A stretch of DNA of 44,191 nt from Thaumasiovibrio sp043421945 (GCA_043421945.1 JBHOGO010000033.1:1-44191); one strand, 5' to 3'. Positions 34,439-42,868 are shown, counted from the first letter of the stretch. Translations and numbers: made by a program. Notes: generated by a model not told the origin, from the letters alone.

Positions 34439-34560
34439 AACCAATAGCTTGGTTTAATCTCCCGGGCTTCTATCCCTCCGTGTGACCCCTTACGAGGTTG
34501 ACAACTCTTGACCCAGACGCTGTAAACACAGCCGGAACCCTAGATGTCTATTGCCAAATT
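34439..34560 (-). promoter_or_regulatory. Guanidine-I (ykkC) riboswitch
   Basis: On the minus strand the conserved blocks occur in order: CTAGGGTTCCGGC (34543-34531), CTGGGTCAAGAG (near 34518-34505) and ACGGAGGGATAGAAGCCCGG (34482-34463) followed by GAGA. These are hallmarks of the ykkC guanidine-I class. P1 is formed by CAATAG (34553-34548) with CTATTG (34447-34442). The same 3' strand can instead fold into the perfect hairpin AACCAA-GCTA-TTGGTT (34454-34439), so a switch between P1 and this hairpin is a plausible expression platform. It lies 45 bases before the binding-protein start. Confidence 0.9.
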
Positions 34561-34627
34561 GTCGTTAAAGACGTGGATTAAGCCATCGTTCTTTAGCGTT
34601 ATGCTCTTGTGTAGCGACTTTAATCAA

Positions 34628-34643
34628 TACAAGTTGCATGCCA
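34628..34643 (-). promoter_or_regulatory. Possible sigma-54 promoter of the guanidine operon
   Basis: On the minus strand TGGCATGCAACTTGTA matches 10 of 12 defined positions of TGGCACG-N4-TTGCA, but the usually invariant GC at -12 is GT. It is placed about 70 bases before the riboswitch. GGTGCA at 34737-34742 with a degenerate partner could be part of an NtrC site. Tentative. Confidence 0.3.
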
Positions 34644-34753
34644 ACCCCAAAAGGCAGCCAATCAATGAGATATAAAGACTGAAAGTGACCATTAGTGCTT
34701 TATTAATACCCAATTTGGTGCGCTAGGCTCTATAACGGTGCAACTACAGATAC

Positions 34754-34782
34754 AAAAAAGCTCGCTAAAAGAGCGAGCTTTT
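34754..34782. terminator. Bidirectional terminator downstream of the VF530 gene
   Basis: AAAAAAGCTCGCT and AGCGAGCTTTT, with a short A-rich loop. It separates the VF530 gene from the promoter region of the guanidine operon. Between it and 34560 no gene is seen. Confidence 0.88.
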
Positions 34783-34855
34783 AAAATACGCGGCAAGAAC
34801 AAAAATAGTCACTTGCCCCTATAGCTTAACTGGTGATATCAGGCTTCGACAAACT

Positions 34856-35266
34856 CTAGCGACGCATATGACGGTTGCGAGAAGAACGCTCTTTATGTGC
34901 CGACGCTGCTTTTGCTTGCGATTTCAAAATAGAATCAACCGTAAGCTCCATCGGCTCTTTTGGCTTCAGTCCGTGTGGGAACGTACGCGCTCGAGGCGGG
35001 ATTTCAAACTCTTCAGCAGAAGCACGCGGCATACGCTTAAAGCGATAAAGGTAGAAGTTCTCTAGCTTCTCACGTGCCCACTCTGTCTTCTTCAAGTACT
35101 TCACACTGCTAGCAACCGATGGATTAGTGCGGAAACAATTTAAACGCATGGCGGTATCAAGGATGTCCCAACCATAAAAGTCGACCAACTCTTGCAGCAA
35201 TATTTCTAGCTTCAACCCGTGGAGAGGGTTGTTCTGCTGCAATTCAATTCTTTCTTCTTCAGTCAT
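34856..35266 (-). CDS. VF530 family (DUF2132) DNA-binding protein
   Basis: 136 residues. 'NPLHGLKLEILLQELVDFYG' followed by 'LNCFRTNPSVASSVKYLKKT' and 'WAREKLENFYL' is the VF530 domain (residues about 13-75), named after an Aliivibrio fischeri protein. The C-terminal 60 residues are basic and probably disordered ('SRNRHMRR' at the end). Its role is unknown beyond proposed DNA binding. The start has a strong AGGAG ribosome site. Confidence 0.9.
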   Translation of the reverse strand: MTEEERIELQQNNPLHGLKLEILLQELVDFYGWDILDTAMRLNCFRTNPSVASSVKYLKKTEWAREKLENFYLYRFKRMPRASAEEFEIPPRARTFPHGLKPKEPMELTVDSILKSQAKAASAHKERSSRNRHMRR

Positions 35267-35465
35267 GGTGAACTCCTAGTCAGGATGTTATTTAAATCGA
35301 TTAGGCATCATTACAAATGAAAACCGTCAATGAAGGTGTTCACTCATTACCTTTCTTTGCCCTTGAAAGCAAAACGCTCACTGGATCATCAGGGAACGCT
35401 CTATGCCTCGAGCCAGAATAAAGTATAGGAGACTGTGCTTGTGCAATTTCCTATCTTCAAAACGT

Positions 35466-35496
35466 AAAAAAGCCCGCTAAATATAGCGGGCTTTTT
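35466..35496 (-). terminator. Terminator of the tRNA-Ser gene
   Basis: AAAAAAGCCCGCT and AGCGGGCTTTTT with a 6-base loop, seven bases beyond the tRNA 3' end on the minus strand. Confidence 0.9.
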
Positions 35497-35502
35497 CGAA
35501 TG

Positions 35503-35593
35503 TGGCGGAGGGATAGGGATTTGAACCCTAGAAGGGCTATTAACCCTTGCCGGTTTTCAAGACCGGTGCTTTCGACCACTCAGCCATCCCTCC
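35503..35593 (-). tRNA. tRNA-Ser (anticodon UGA)
   Basis: The minus strand gives a 91-base class II tRNA: acceptor GGAGGGA/TCCCTCC with encoded CCA, D arm, anticodon arm CCGGT-CTTGAAA-ACCGG (anticodon TGA, reading UCN codons), a long variable arm (CAAGGGTTAATAGCCCTT) and a T arm with GGTTCAAATCC. All stems pair. Confidence 0.97.
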
Positions 35594-35605
35594 GTTGTGG
35601 CGCGC

Positions 35606-35634
35606 ATAATAACGAGTCACAGAGTGTGTGTAAA
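35606..35634 (-). promoter_or_regulatory. Sigma-70 promoter of tRNA-Ser
   Basis: On the minus strand TTTACA, 17 bases, TATTAT, then a GC-rich discriminator GCGCGCC, as is common for growth-rate-controlled stable RNA genes. It sits 12 bases before the tRNA 5' end. Confidence 0.75.
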
Positions 35635-35838
35635 GCAATAATCAACCTAGACACACTCAACTGCTTAATTTACCAACAACAAGCCGTTATTTAGCCCGCC
35701 AGTATGAGGTGTAGTCAATACTTTGCGGCATACCGTATTTGCTTTGAACCATTCGAGATCTCTTTCAATGAGATTGAACAGCACAATATTGCTTTACTCG
35801 TATAAAAATTAACTCCCCGCCTCTTTAAAATGAAGAAA

Positions 35839-36036
35839 TCATCCTGCTCTTCGCTTCAGCGAGAAAAAATGCTTTTTGCCGCATTGTAGTAACCAATATT
35901 GGTCGAACAGTGGAAAATTTAAACTGACGTTGGTTGCATCCATTTTTTCACCGTTCACTTTGATGGCGTTGTTATCAATTAGCTCACAAGCAATACATTT
36001 TGACTTAACCAAACCGGATGCAACTAACAGTTCAAC
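35839..36036 (-). CDS. Unrecognised short open frame, possibly a gene remnant
   Basis: About 65 codons without a good start, ending at TGA 35839-35841. It reads '...LVKSKCIACELIDNNAIKVN' and ends 'YWLLQCGKKHFFSLKRRAG'. The composition is protein-like and contains Cys-x2-Cys, but there is no ATG before residue 33 and no clear ribosome site. It could be a TTG-started small protein or the 3' end of a decayed gene. The rest of 35635-36133 contains no gene I can support. Confidence 0.25.
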   Translation of the reverse strand, partial: VELLVASGLVKSKCIACELIDNNAIKVNGEKMDATNVSLNFPLFDQYWLLQCGKKHFFSLKRRAG

Positions 36037-36066
36037 TCAATCTCGTTCTAGACAATAAGCATCTCA

Positions 36067-36097
36067 GAGTCTCACTATCACTGAATAAGTGAGACTC
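36067..36097. repeat. Hairpin downstream of scrB
   Basis: GAGTCTCACT (36067-36076) and AGTGAGACTC (36088-36097), a perfect 10-base stem with an 11-base loop, 36 bases after the scrB stop. There is no T tract on the minus strand, so termination would not be standard; it may protect the mRNA end. Confidence 0.55.
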
Positions 36098-36133
36098 ATG
36101 GTAAATTAAACTCAATGTTGTTATGAAGGTGAC

Positions 36134-37579
36134 TTAACCGTCAAGCCCTTTGATTGAACTCATCGAGTGATAAACAGTGTTCACACCGCCTGTAATGGAA
36201 AATGAACATAAATTATCAATGAAAAAGCGGCTCGTCATTGTGTGTCGACCATCATTGATAAAGATTTCAATCACAGAATTGTCTACATAAACCTCTAAGG
36301 TTTGCTCAGTATTCAACCTGGGTGCTTTTCTTACACAACCAAACTCTTCTGCATACAAGTGAGACATGTTACTACGATCAAGCGTGAACTCTGTCTCAGT
36401 CGCACTAAACACGATACTGTCACCAACCGCATTGGCAAGCGTCATTTCGAACTCATTCGTTTTCAATTCAAGCTTAGCCATAAAGCTTCCGGTATCCAAC
36501 GCTAAAGTATTTTCAACAATCACACCTTTGCCTTGCATCGCTTTAAATTCCGATAACGGAGATTGAATTAAGTAACCATCTTTAACGTGAAGTTCGCGTG
36601 GTAAAGACAACAACCCCGCCCATTGATGCGCTACGGATGGAGTATCAATATCAGGAAGACCAACCCAAGCAATCAAGATCCGGCGACCAAAATCATCCAA
36701 GTAAGTTTGAGGCGCATAGAAATCAAAACCATAATCAGGCTGCGCGATGTCTTGATGGTTTTCTAATTCCATAGAATCAAGATTCAAACGGTCGCCAACG
36801 ATATAAGCCACCGAGTAAATATTCTTAAAATCATACGGATTATCGCTAGACACACCTTGCGGAGAAAATAGCATCACCGATTGGTTATCTATTTCAAAAA
36901 AATCAGGGCATTCCCACATATAGCCAAGATTATTGTACCGAGTATGAATTGGCCCTTTATGCTGCCAGTTAATAAGATCACGACTGTGATACAGCGCCAT
37001 AGAACCACGTTCGTCTTGAGTTTGAGCACCAACAACCATCAAGTAATCGTCGCCATCCTTCCACACTTTTGGATCGCGGAAATGCTCTGTGTAATGTTCA
37101 TTATCGATAATGACACCCTGTTTTTCTATTTGTCCATCGATAGACATCTTCGCAAAGCACTGAGTTGAAGATCTTTTCCAGTTTTCATCACGATGATTTC
37201 CCGTGAAGAATAAAAAAGCCTCGTCATTTTCAATAAGCGCTCCACCAGAGTAAACACCATGAGAGTCATAACTCTGACCTGGGTGCAGACCGACACCATG
37301 GTCTTCGAAATGAATGAAATCCTTGGTCGAGACATGATACCAATATTTCATACCATGAACGGGCCCTGCAGGAGTCCATTGATAAAAAATATGGTGTTCA
37401 CCATTAAAGTAACACAAACCATTAGGGTCATTGAGCAAGCCAAATTTAGGGGCAATATGGTAACTAGGGTATCCTGAATCTTGTCTACGTTGTTTGAGCA
37501 TAGTATCCACACTGCGCTGAGAAACATTCTCTACACGACAGTATCTTTGCTCTACCGTCCAATTCGAATTCGAGTTCAT
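36134..37579 (-). CDS. scrB: Sucrose-6-phosphate hydrolase, GH32
   Basis: 481 residues. Nucleophile Asp51 in 'LLNDPNG', transition-state Asp169 in 'FRDPKVW', and acid/base Glu223 in 'ECPDFFEI': all three GH32 motifs are present. N-terminal five-bladed propeller, C-terminal beta-sandwich. It splits sucrose-6-phosphate into glucose-6-phosphate and fructose. No signal peptide, so cytoplasmic. Its ATG overlaps the scrK stop (ATGA). Confidence 0.95.
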   Translation of the reverse strand: MNSNSNWTVEQRYCRVENVSQRSVDTMLKQRRQDSGYPSYHIAPKFGLLNDPNGLCYFNGEHHIFYQWTPAGPVHGMKYWYHVSTKDFIHFEDHGVGLHPGQSYDSHGVYSGGALIENDEAFLFFTGNHRDENWKRSSTQCFAKMSIDGQIEKQGVIIDNEHYTEHFRDPKVWKDGDDYLMVVGAQTQDERGSMALYHSRDLINWQHKGPIHTRYNNLGYMWECPDFFEIDNQSVMLFSPQGVSSDNPYDFKNIYSVAYIVGDRLNLDSMELENHQDIAQPDYGFDFYAPQTYLDDFGRRILIAWVGLPDIDTPSVAHQWAGLLSLPRELHVKDGYLIQSPLSEFKAMQGKGVIVENTLALDTGSFMAKLELKTNEFEMTLANAVGDSIVFSATETEFTLDRSNMSHLYAEEFGCVRKAPRLNTEQTLEVYVDNSVIEIFINDGRHTMTSRFFIDNLCSFSITGGVNTVYHSMSSIKGLDG

Positions 37580-38535
37580 ACGTCACCCTCGTTATGTGCC
37601 GATGCTAAAGAACCATGGTAGATAAATTGCTTTAGAGCCTCTTGCATAGGGAGTGCCGTCATCGCACCCTTTTGCGTGGTTGCAAGAGCACCGCAACCAT
37701 TCGCCCATTGAACGGCTAAGTCGACAGTTTGTTGATTATTCCATTGTTCACTTTGCGATAACTTAGCAAGCAGACCACCAACAAATGCATCGCCTGCTCC
37801 AGTCGTATCGACAGGGTTCACTGAACGACCTGAAACCAAAGCACCTTTATTTTCAAATACTCGCCAAACACCTTTCGCTCCCTGTGTCACAAGCACGAGC
37901 GTATTATGGAATTCAGCAATACGGGATAAACCTTGCTCCATTGACGTGGAGTCTGTTAAAAAATCTAGCTCTTCTTCTGAAAACTTCACTACATCAGCCA
38001 ATGCAATCGCTTTCATTACTACAGGCTTAATGTCAGATGGGTTTTGCCATACTTCATCACGAATATTGGGGTCGAAGCTAATGTAGCCCCCCACTTCTTT
38101 CATGCGGTATATAGCTTCAAACGTACTGCTTCGACTTGGCTCATTAGCCAAGGAAATTGAACAGATATGCAACCATTGGTTTTTCTGAAATTCGGGAATA
38201 TCATCAAAAGACATAAACTGATCAGCGCTTGGTTTAACCATAAACGTAAAGCTACGCTCACCTTGGTCATCAAGATCAACCACGACAGTTGACGTGCGTT
38301 GTTGTGAGTCCTTAACTAAATACTCAGTATCAACACCTTGTTTTTTCAGCGTCTCTTTCATAAAAGCGCCAAACGGGTCGTTACCTACTCGGCCAAAGAA
38401 CGCGCTTTTGCCTAACAGTCGAGAAATCGCCACAGCGACATTAGCAGGTGCACCGCCCGGACATTTCAATAACGTCTCACCGGTGTCCGGAATAAGATCA
38501 ACAACAGCATCTCCCGTTACCCAAACTTGATTCAT
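37576..38535 (-). CDS. scrK: Fructokinase, PfkB family
   Basis: 319 residues. The first PfkB signature is 'CPGGAPANVAVAISRLLG' (residues 25-42), the second 'DTTGAGDAF' (243-251) with the catalytic base Asp249. It phosphorylates the fructose released by ScrB to fructose-6-phosphate. The gene is 162 bases after scrA, across two hairpins, and overlaps scrB by four bases. Ribosome site AAAGGT. Confidence 0.95.
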   Translation of the reverse strand: MNQVWVTGDAVVDLIPDTGETLLKCPGGAPANVAVAISRLLGKSAFFGRVGNDPFGAFMKETLKKQGVDTEYLVKDSQQRTSTVVVDLDDQGERSFTFMVKPSADQFMSFDDIPEFQKNQWLHICSISLANEPSRSSTFEAIYRMKEVGGYISFDPNIRDEVWQNPSDIKPVVMKAIALADVVKFSEEELDFLTDSTSMEQGLSRIAEFHNTLVLVTQGAKGVWRVFENKGALVSGRSVNPVDTTGAGDAFVGGLLAKLSQSEQWNNQQTVDLAVQWANGCGALATTQKGAMTALPMQEALKQFIYHGSLASAHNEGDV

Positions 38536-38609
38536 CTTGCTTACCTTTAAAAGTCAAACTCATGACAGCCAAACGCAATCTGACTGTTTAAGCTGCCATG
38601 CATAAATAT

Positions 38610-38643
38610 AAAAAAGCTAGCTAAGCTAAATGACTTAGCTAGC
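38610..38643 (-). terminator. Intrinsic terminator between scrA and scrK
   Basis: On the minus strand GCTAGCTAAG, an 8-base loop, CTTAGCTAGC, then TTTTTT. It is a textbook terminator inside the sucrose operon, so scrKB would depend on readthrough or on a separate promoter within 38536-38609. Confidence 0.85.
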
Positions 38644-38661
38644 ACCCCAAAAATAGGAAAT

Positions 38662-38686
38662 GAAGTGAAGAGGGGGGCTTCACTTC
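38662..38686 (-). repeat. Hairpin directly after scrA
   Basis: GAAGTGAAG (38662-38670) and CTTCACTTC (38678-38686), perfect 9-base arms with a G-rich loop, 11 bases after the scrA stop. Without a T tract it is more likely a stabiliser of the scrA mRNA 3' end. Confidence 0.65.
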
Positions 38687-38697
38687 TCAGTAAACTA

Positions 38698-40137
38698 TTA
38701 AGCAGTCACTTTTGAGTGTTGTTTACTACGCTCGCGCAGGCCTAAAACGACAGTCAACGCAAACGTAGTAATGAACGCGATGATCATCCCAACGACGTAG
38801 TAGGCTATTTTTTCCGAAGAGATTGAAATGACACCGGGAATACCAGCAGCACCAAGTGCTTGTGCTTTCACATTAAACATCGTGATAAACGCACTTGAAA
38901 CTGCAGCACCACAAATAGCAGCAATAAACGGATAACGAAGTTTTAAGTTCACACCAAACATCGCGGGCTCTGTAATGCCAAGCAACCCCGTGACACCAGA
39001 AGGAATAGCAATGCTCTTCATCTTTGTATCTCGAGTCATAAAACCAACAGCTAGTGCCGCCGTCCCTTGTGACACATTAGACATTGCCGCAATAGGGAAA
39101 ATGAAAGTACCTCCAGTCGTTGCTATATCTGCAAGTAACTGGGTTTCAATAGCGATAAAACTATGGTGCATACCTGTAATAACAAAAGGAGCATAAATCA
39201 GACCAAGCACTGAACCACCGATAAAGCCAGCACTGTTGTACAACCAGTTCAGGCCGTCACCAAGTAGGAAGCCAATGTCACGAGTAAATGGACCAACAAC
39301 GGTGAATGTCAGCAACCCAGTCACAAAAATAGCCAACATAGGTGTTAACAAGTTATCGAGAACCGAAGGAATGACTTTGCGTAAACCAAGCTCTACTTTG
39401 GCTAAAATATACGCAGAAACAAGAACCGGCAAGACAGAGCCTTGATAGCCAACCTTCTCAATCTCAAAACCAAGGATATTCCAAACTGGAATGTTGCCTG
39501 ACACTGATGCCCCGCCGAATCCCCAACCATTCAATAAGTCTGGGTGAACCATCAACATACCTAAAGCGGCACCTAAATAGGGGTTTCCGCCGAATTTCTT
39601 ACTGGCTGAAAATGCTAATAAGATAGGTAAGTAGACAAAAGGTGCATTAGCAAATGTGTTGATCATACTTGCCAAATCGGTTAACGCTGGATTGACGTCA
39701 ATCAGTGATTTGCCATCAATAAATAAGCCTTGAGCCGTCAATAGGTTGTAGATACCCATCAACAAACCACCTGCAACAATCGCTGGAATGATCGGAACAA
39801 AGATATCAGACAACCCTTTTACGGCACGTTGAATAATATTTTGGTTGTCAGCCCCAGCAGACGCCACATCGCTAGTCGACATCTCACTCATCTCTGTCAA
39901 CTTAGAGAGTTCAGCATAAACTTGGTTAACGATTCCGGAGCCGAAGATGATTTGATATTGGCCTGCAACTTTAAACTGGCCTTTGACGCCCTCTAAATCA
40001 TCAATGGCTTTTTCATCAATTTTGTCTTGATCTGCGACAGCAAGGCGCAGGCGTGTCGCACAATGTGCGAGTGCAGTGATATTACTTTTACCGCCTAGCA
40101 GAGTGAGCAGCTCTTTCGCTATTTTTGGATAATTCAT
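38698..40137 (-). CDS. scrA: PTS sucrose-specific EIIBC component
   Basis: 479 residues from the ATG at 40137, chosen because homologues begin 'MNYPKIAKELLTLLGGKSNI'; the frame extends upstream to 40194 across the operator. EIIB at 1-90 with the phosphorylated Cys in 'AHCATRLRLA'; EIIC follows with about ten membrane segments and 'GITEPAMFGVNLKLRYPF'. No EIIA domain, so it would take phosphate from EIIA-Glc (Crr). It imports sucrose as sucrose-6-phosphate, the ScrB substrate. Confidence 0.94.
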   Translation of the reverse strand: MNYPKIAKELLTLLGGKSNITALAHCATRLRLAVADQDKIDEKAIDDLEGVKGQFKVAGQYQIIFGSGIVNQVYAELSKLTEMSEMSTSDVASAGADNQNIIQRAVKGLSDIFVPIIPAIVAGGLLMGIYNLLTAQGLFIDGKSLIDVNPALTDLASMINTFANAPFVYLPILLAFSASKKFGGNPYLGAALGMLMVHPDLLNGWGFGGASVSGNIPVWNILGFEIEKVGYQGSVLPVLVSAYILAKVELGLRKVIPSVLDNLLTPMLAIFVTGLLTFTVVGPFTRDIGFLLGDGLNWLYNSAGFIGGSVLGLIYAPFVITGMHHSFIAIETQLLADIATTGGTFIFPIAAMSNVSQGTAALAVGFMTRDTKMKSIAIPSGVTGLLGITEPAMFGVNLKLRYPFIAAICGAAVSSAFITMFNVKAQALGAAGIPGVISISSEKIAYYVVGMIIAFITTFALTVVLGLRERSKQHSKVTA

Positions 40138-40178
40138 TACATACCCCATTGGATTATCATTAAGCTCTTGAACTTTTC

Positions 40179-40194
40179 TTGGGAACGTTTGCAA
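40179..40194 (-). promoter_or_regulatory. scrA: ScrR operator upstream of scrA
   Basis: TTGGGAACGTTTGCAA, a CG-centred LacI-family box 42 bases before the scrA start. The same 15 bases recur on the same strand before the porin gene at 42901-42915. Confidence 0.7.
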
Positions 40195-40245
40195 AAAAGA
40201 TTTTTACTTATAAAAAGCAAATATTCAAAGATAATGACCAAATAG

Positions 40246-40261
40246 TGTGAGAATGATCAGT
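40246..40261. promoter_or_regulatory. CRP-like site between scrA and scrR
   Basis: TGTGA-GAATGA-TCAGT fits the CRP core TGTGA-N6-TCACA at all but two positions. Located 109 bases before scrA and 113 before scrR, in line with catabolite control of sucrose uptake. Confidence 0.45.
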
Positions 40262-40325
40262 AAATTTTCTCCCTAAGATGAAATGACAAGGTTAGAATCA
40301 CCTTGCAGACAAGGAAGTTGTGACT

Positions 40326-40339
40326 TTGTTTGCAAACAA
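40326..40339 (+). promoter_or_regulatory. scrR: Perfect palindrome upstream of scrR, possible auto-operator
   Basis: TTGTTTGCAAACAA, 14 bases, 34 bases before the scrR start. It shares TTTGC/GCAAA with the ScrR boxes but has a GC centre in place of CG, so ScrR binding is uncertain. Confidence 0.4.
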
Positions 40340-40373
40340 TCCCAACCCTAAAATTACAAATGGATAATTTATA

Positions 40374-41360
40374 ATGGCTAGTCTTCATGATGTGGCTCGT
40401 CTCGCGGGAGTTTCCAAGTCGACGGTATCAAGAGTAATTAATGATGAATATGGCGTAAAAGATGCCACTAAGGTGAAGGTGCTTAAAGCTGTAGAAGAAT
40501 GTGGTTACCTCCCAAATCAAGTTGCTAAGGACCTGAAATCTCAGAAGACTAACCTTGTTGGCGTCATTGTTCCTAGGGTTTCTTCCCATGCAACTTCTCA
40601 AGGCGTTGACGGGCTAACGGCAGTATTAGAACAGGCTGGTAAACATGTTCTATTAGCAAGCACACATCAAGATCACCATAAAGAGCTTGAATACATTCAA
40701 ATATTTAATCAAAAGCGTGTGGAAGGAATCATCCTTTACGCGACTCACCTCAACAACAAACTCGTCACCGCAATTCAAAGCTCTGCCGTACCTGTGGTAT
40801 TAGTGGGTCAAGACGGCTCAATGTTTAATATCCCAAGTATCGTGCACGATGATGTCCGCGTAGGGTTTGAAGCGGGTAAACGTCTCGTATCAAAGGGATG
40901 TAAAAACGTGGGGTTCATCGGTGTACAAGGAGATGATATTGCAGTCGATAACATGAGATCAGAGGGGCTCGTTCAGTCGCTTCAATTTAACGACCTTGAA
41001 TTACAATTTCATGCCCGTGGCAATTTCACCATAGAGTCAGGCTACCAACTAGCGAAGCAACATCTTAAAGATCACGCTAAACTGGACGGGCTATTTTGTG
41101 CCACTGACCGCATAGCCATTGGTGCCATAAAAGCGGTTCAAGGAGCGGGGCTAGTGCCAGGAAAAGATATCATGATCCTTGGTGTTGGTGATGATGAACT
41201 CGCTTCTGTCTGTACTCCTTCGCTTTCCACATTCAACTATGCATTTGATAAAGCAGGAGAAAATGGAGCAAAGCTGCTACTAGATCGTATAAATAACAAA
41301 GGCTTTGAAATGAGTAAGATGGTGCTGACCTTTACCGCCATTGAAAGAGACTCCGGCTAA
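40374..41360 (+). CDS. scrR: Sucrose operon repressor, LacI family
   Basis: 328 residues. N-terminal helix-turn-helix and hinge 'LHDVARLAGVSKSTVSRVIN' with 'YLPNQVAKDLKS', then a periplasmic-binding-protein-like sensor domain. Divergent from scrA and beside the whole sucrose set, it is almost certainly the sucrose regulator; fructose, fructose-1-phosphate or sucrose-6-phosphate would be the likely inducer from related systems. Confidence 0.93.
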   Translation: MASLHDVARLAGVSKSTVSRVINDEYGVKDATKVKVLKAVEECGYLPNQVAKDLKSQKTNLVGVIVPRVSSHATSQGVDGLTAVLEQAGKHVLLASTHQDHHKELEYIQIFNQKRVEGIILYATHLNNKLVTAIQSSAVPVVLVGQDGSMFNIPSIVHDDVRVGFEAGKRLVSKGCKNVGFIGVQGDDIAVDNMRSEGLVQSLQFNDLELQFHARGNFTIESGYQLAKQHLKDHAKLDGLFCATDRIAIGAIKAVQGAGLVPGKDIMILGVGDDELASVCTPSLSTFNYAFDKAGENGAKLLLDRINNKGFEMSKMVLTFTAIERDSG

Positions 41361-41392
41361 GCCATCGAATAGAAACTAACGGCTAACAATGC

Positions 41393-41431
41393 AAAAATGC
41401 CAACCCTGACGTTAAAACGATAAGGTTGGCA
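41393..41431 (-). terminator. Terminator between scrR and the porin gene
   Basis: TGCCAACC (41398-41405) pairs with GGTTGGCA (41424-41431). On the minus strand a five-T tract follows, so it ends the porin transcript; on the plus strand only CTTT follows scrR. Confidence 0.75.
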
Positions 41432-41494
41432 CTTTAGTGATATGAATATCAGATCTTGAGCAAAGCTCACTATCTAGACGATACTAACAATAGG

Positions 41495-42868
41495 CTAAAA
41501 CCAAGTTTCCATCTGCAACGCAAATAGGACCTCTCCACCCTCTCCCATTGTCATAGCATCAGCATCTGTGCTGATTGAATAACCATTGAGATCTTCATTC
41601 CAATCCACATAACTCACAGCAAAGCGTAGCTCCGGTCTATCAAAGAAGCCTGTACTGGTTGAAAGCTTTAATGTGGGTGCGACAGTCGCTTTATAAAAAG
41701 CACCACTCGCTTGCTCTGCCGCGTTATCCAAGTCCATGTATTGCAGTGAACCTTCATAAACCATTTCAAAGTTTTCAGTAAACTCTTGAGCTAATCGAAC
41801 ATTCACAGAAGCCCATGTGAATTCGTCATTCTTCTTAAAGCGATCTTGGCTATACTCAGCCATGAATGCTGGTGCTAAGCGCCAATTATCGCCAACTCGT
41901 GTCGTACCATAACTAAATAGGCGTACCGCTTTTGCGTCATCCAGCAAGTCACCATTTGAACCGATGCCTTTCAACTCAGCGCCTAGGCCGCTACCGAGTA
42001 ACATGCCCGTTTTAGAAAAGCCGCTACTCAAACCAAAGAAACTGTCTCCATGGTAAGCCAACATAGCATGAACGCCACTTTCTGACGCCCCATTGACGCG
42101 ACTCTCATTATCAGCCGAAGTCATACCACTTAGCATCACTTGCCACTGACCAATGCGGTTATTGATTGTTACGATATAGTTTTCGACATCAGTCGATGGA
42201 CTATCTATCTCGCCAAAGTCTCGGCCATAAATCGAAAAATTGGCCTTCCAATTGTCTGCCATCTGGACATCGTATATGCCTGCACCGGTGCCTCCCAAGA
42301 AAACGATATCTGAATCGAAAAAGTGAACATCAAAATTATCACGATCAAAACGTTTACCCGCCCAAAACGTCGCTTGAGACAACGCCTCTGACTCAGCAAA
42401 CATCGTTAAACCACTCAATTCTGAATAAATTTGTCGTACATTCAATTGGCTTTCACTGGCCGTCCAGTCGTTACTCGTTTCAGTACCATCTGACATCATC
42501 AGGCTGAACAATGCGCGAGAGCCATCGTCGTTCAAACGCTTATACCTAAAGTTAGCATCAACGTAATTATCATCTTCAACCCCTAATCGACCCACTGGCG
42601 CACCAAGAGCACCTGCAGCGGTCATGTAAGGTCCTGTACCTATCGCGCCATTTAAGTCATCATTTATCAACAGCCCAGATCGCGCATAGCCATGAAATTC
42701 AAACGTTGAAGCCTTTTTACTCGCCTCTGTAGACACTTGCTCTTCCTGTACAACTCTTTGTTCTAATTTATTAATTCTCTTTTCCAGTGCAGCTACGTCT
42801 TCATTAGCTAATACCGAGGTCGCCATCAGTCCCATTGTAGTAGCCACAGCTAAAGCATGTCGTTTCAT
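41495..42868 (-). CDS. scrY: Sucrose porin, LamB/ScrY family
   Basis: 457 residues. Signal peptide with cleavage after 'VLA' (about residue 21), then a short coiled coil ('VAALEKRINKLEQRVVQEE'), as in ScrY, then the barrel: 'FEFHGYARSGLLIN', 'FWAGKRFDRDNFDVHFFDSD' and a C-terminal '...ALQMETWF' ending in Phe, the outer-membrane assembly signal. It should let sucrose or related oligosaccharides through the outer membrane. Two ScrR-like boxes lie upstream. A maltoporin role is possible, but the genes around argue for sucrose. Confidence 0.9.
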   Translation of the reverse strand: MKRHALAVATTMGLMATSVLANEDVAALEKRINKLEQRVVQEEQVSTEASKKASTFEFHGYARSGLLINDDLNGAIGTGPYMTAAGALGAPVGRLGVEDDNYVDANFRYKRLNDDGSRALFSLMMSDGTETSNDWTASESQLNVRQIYSELSGLTMFAESEALSQATFWAGKRFDRDNFDVHFFDSDIVFLGGTGAGIYDVQMADNWKANFSIYGRDFGEIDSPSTDVENYIVTINNRIGQWQVMLSGMTSADNESRVNGASESGVHAMLAYHGDSFFGLSSGFSKTGMLLGSGLGAELKGIGSNGDLLDDAKAVRLFSYGTTRVGDNWRLAPAFMAEYSQDRFKKNDEFTWASVNVRLAQEFTENFEMVYEGSLQYMDLDNAAEQASGAFYKATVAPTLKLSTSTGFFDRPELRFAVSYVDWNEDLNGYSISTDADAMTMGEGGEVLFALQMETWF

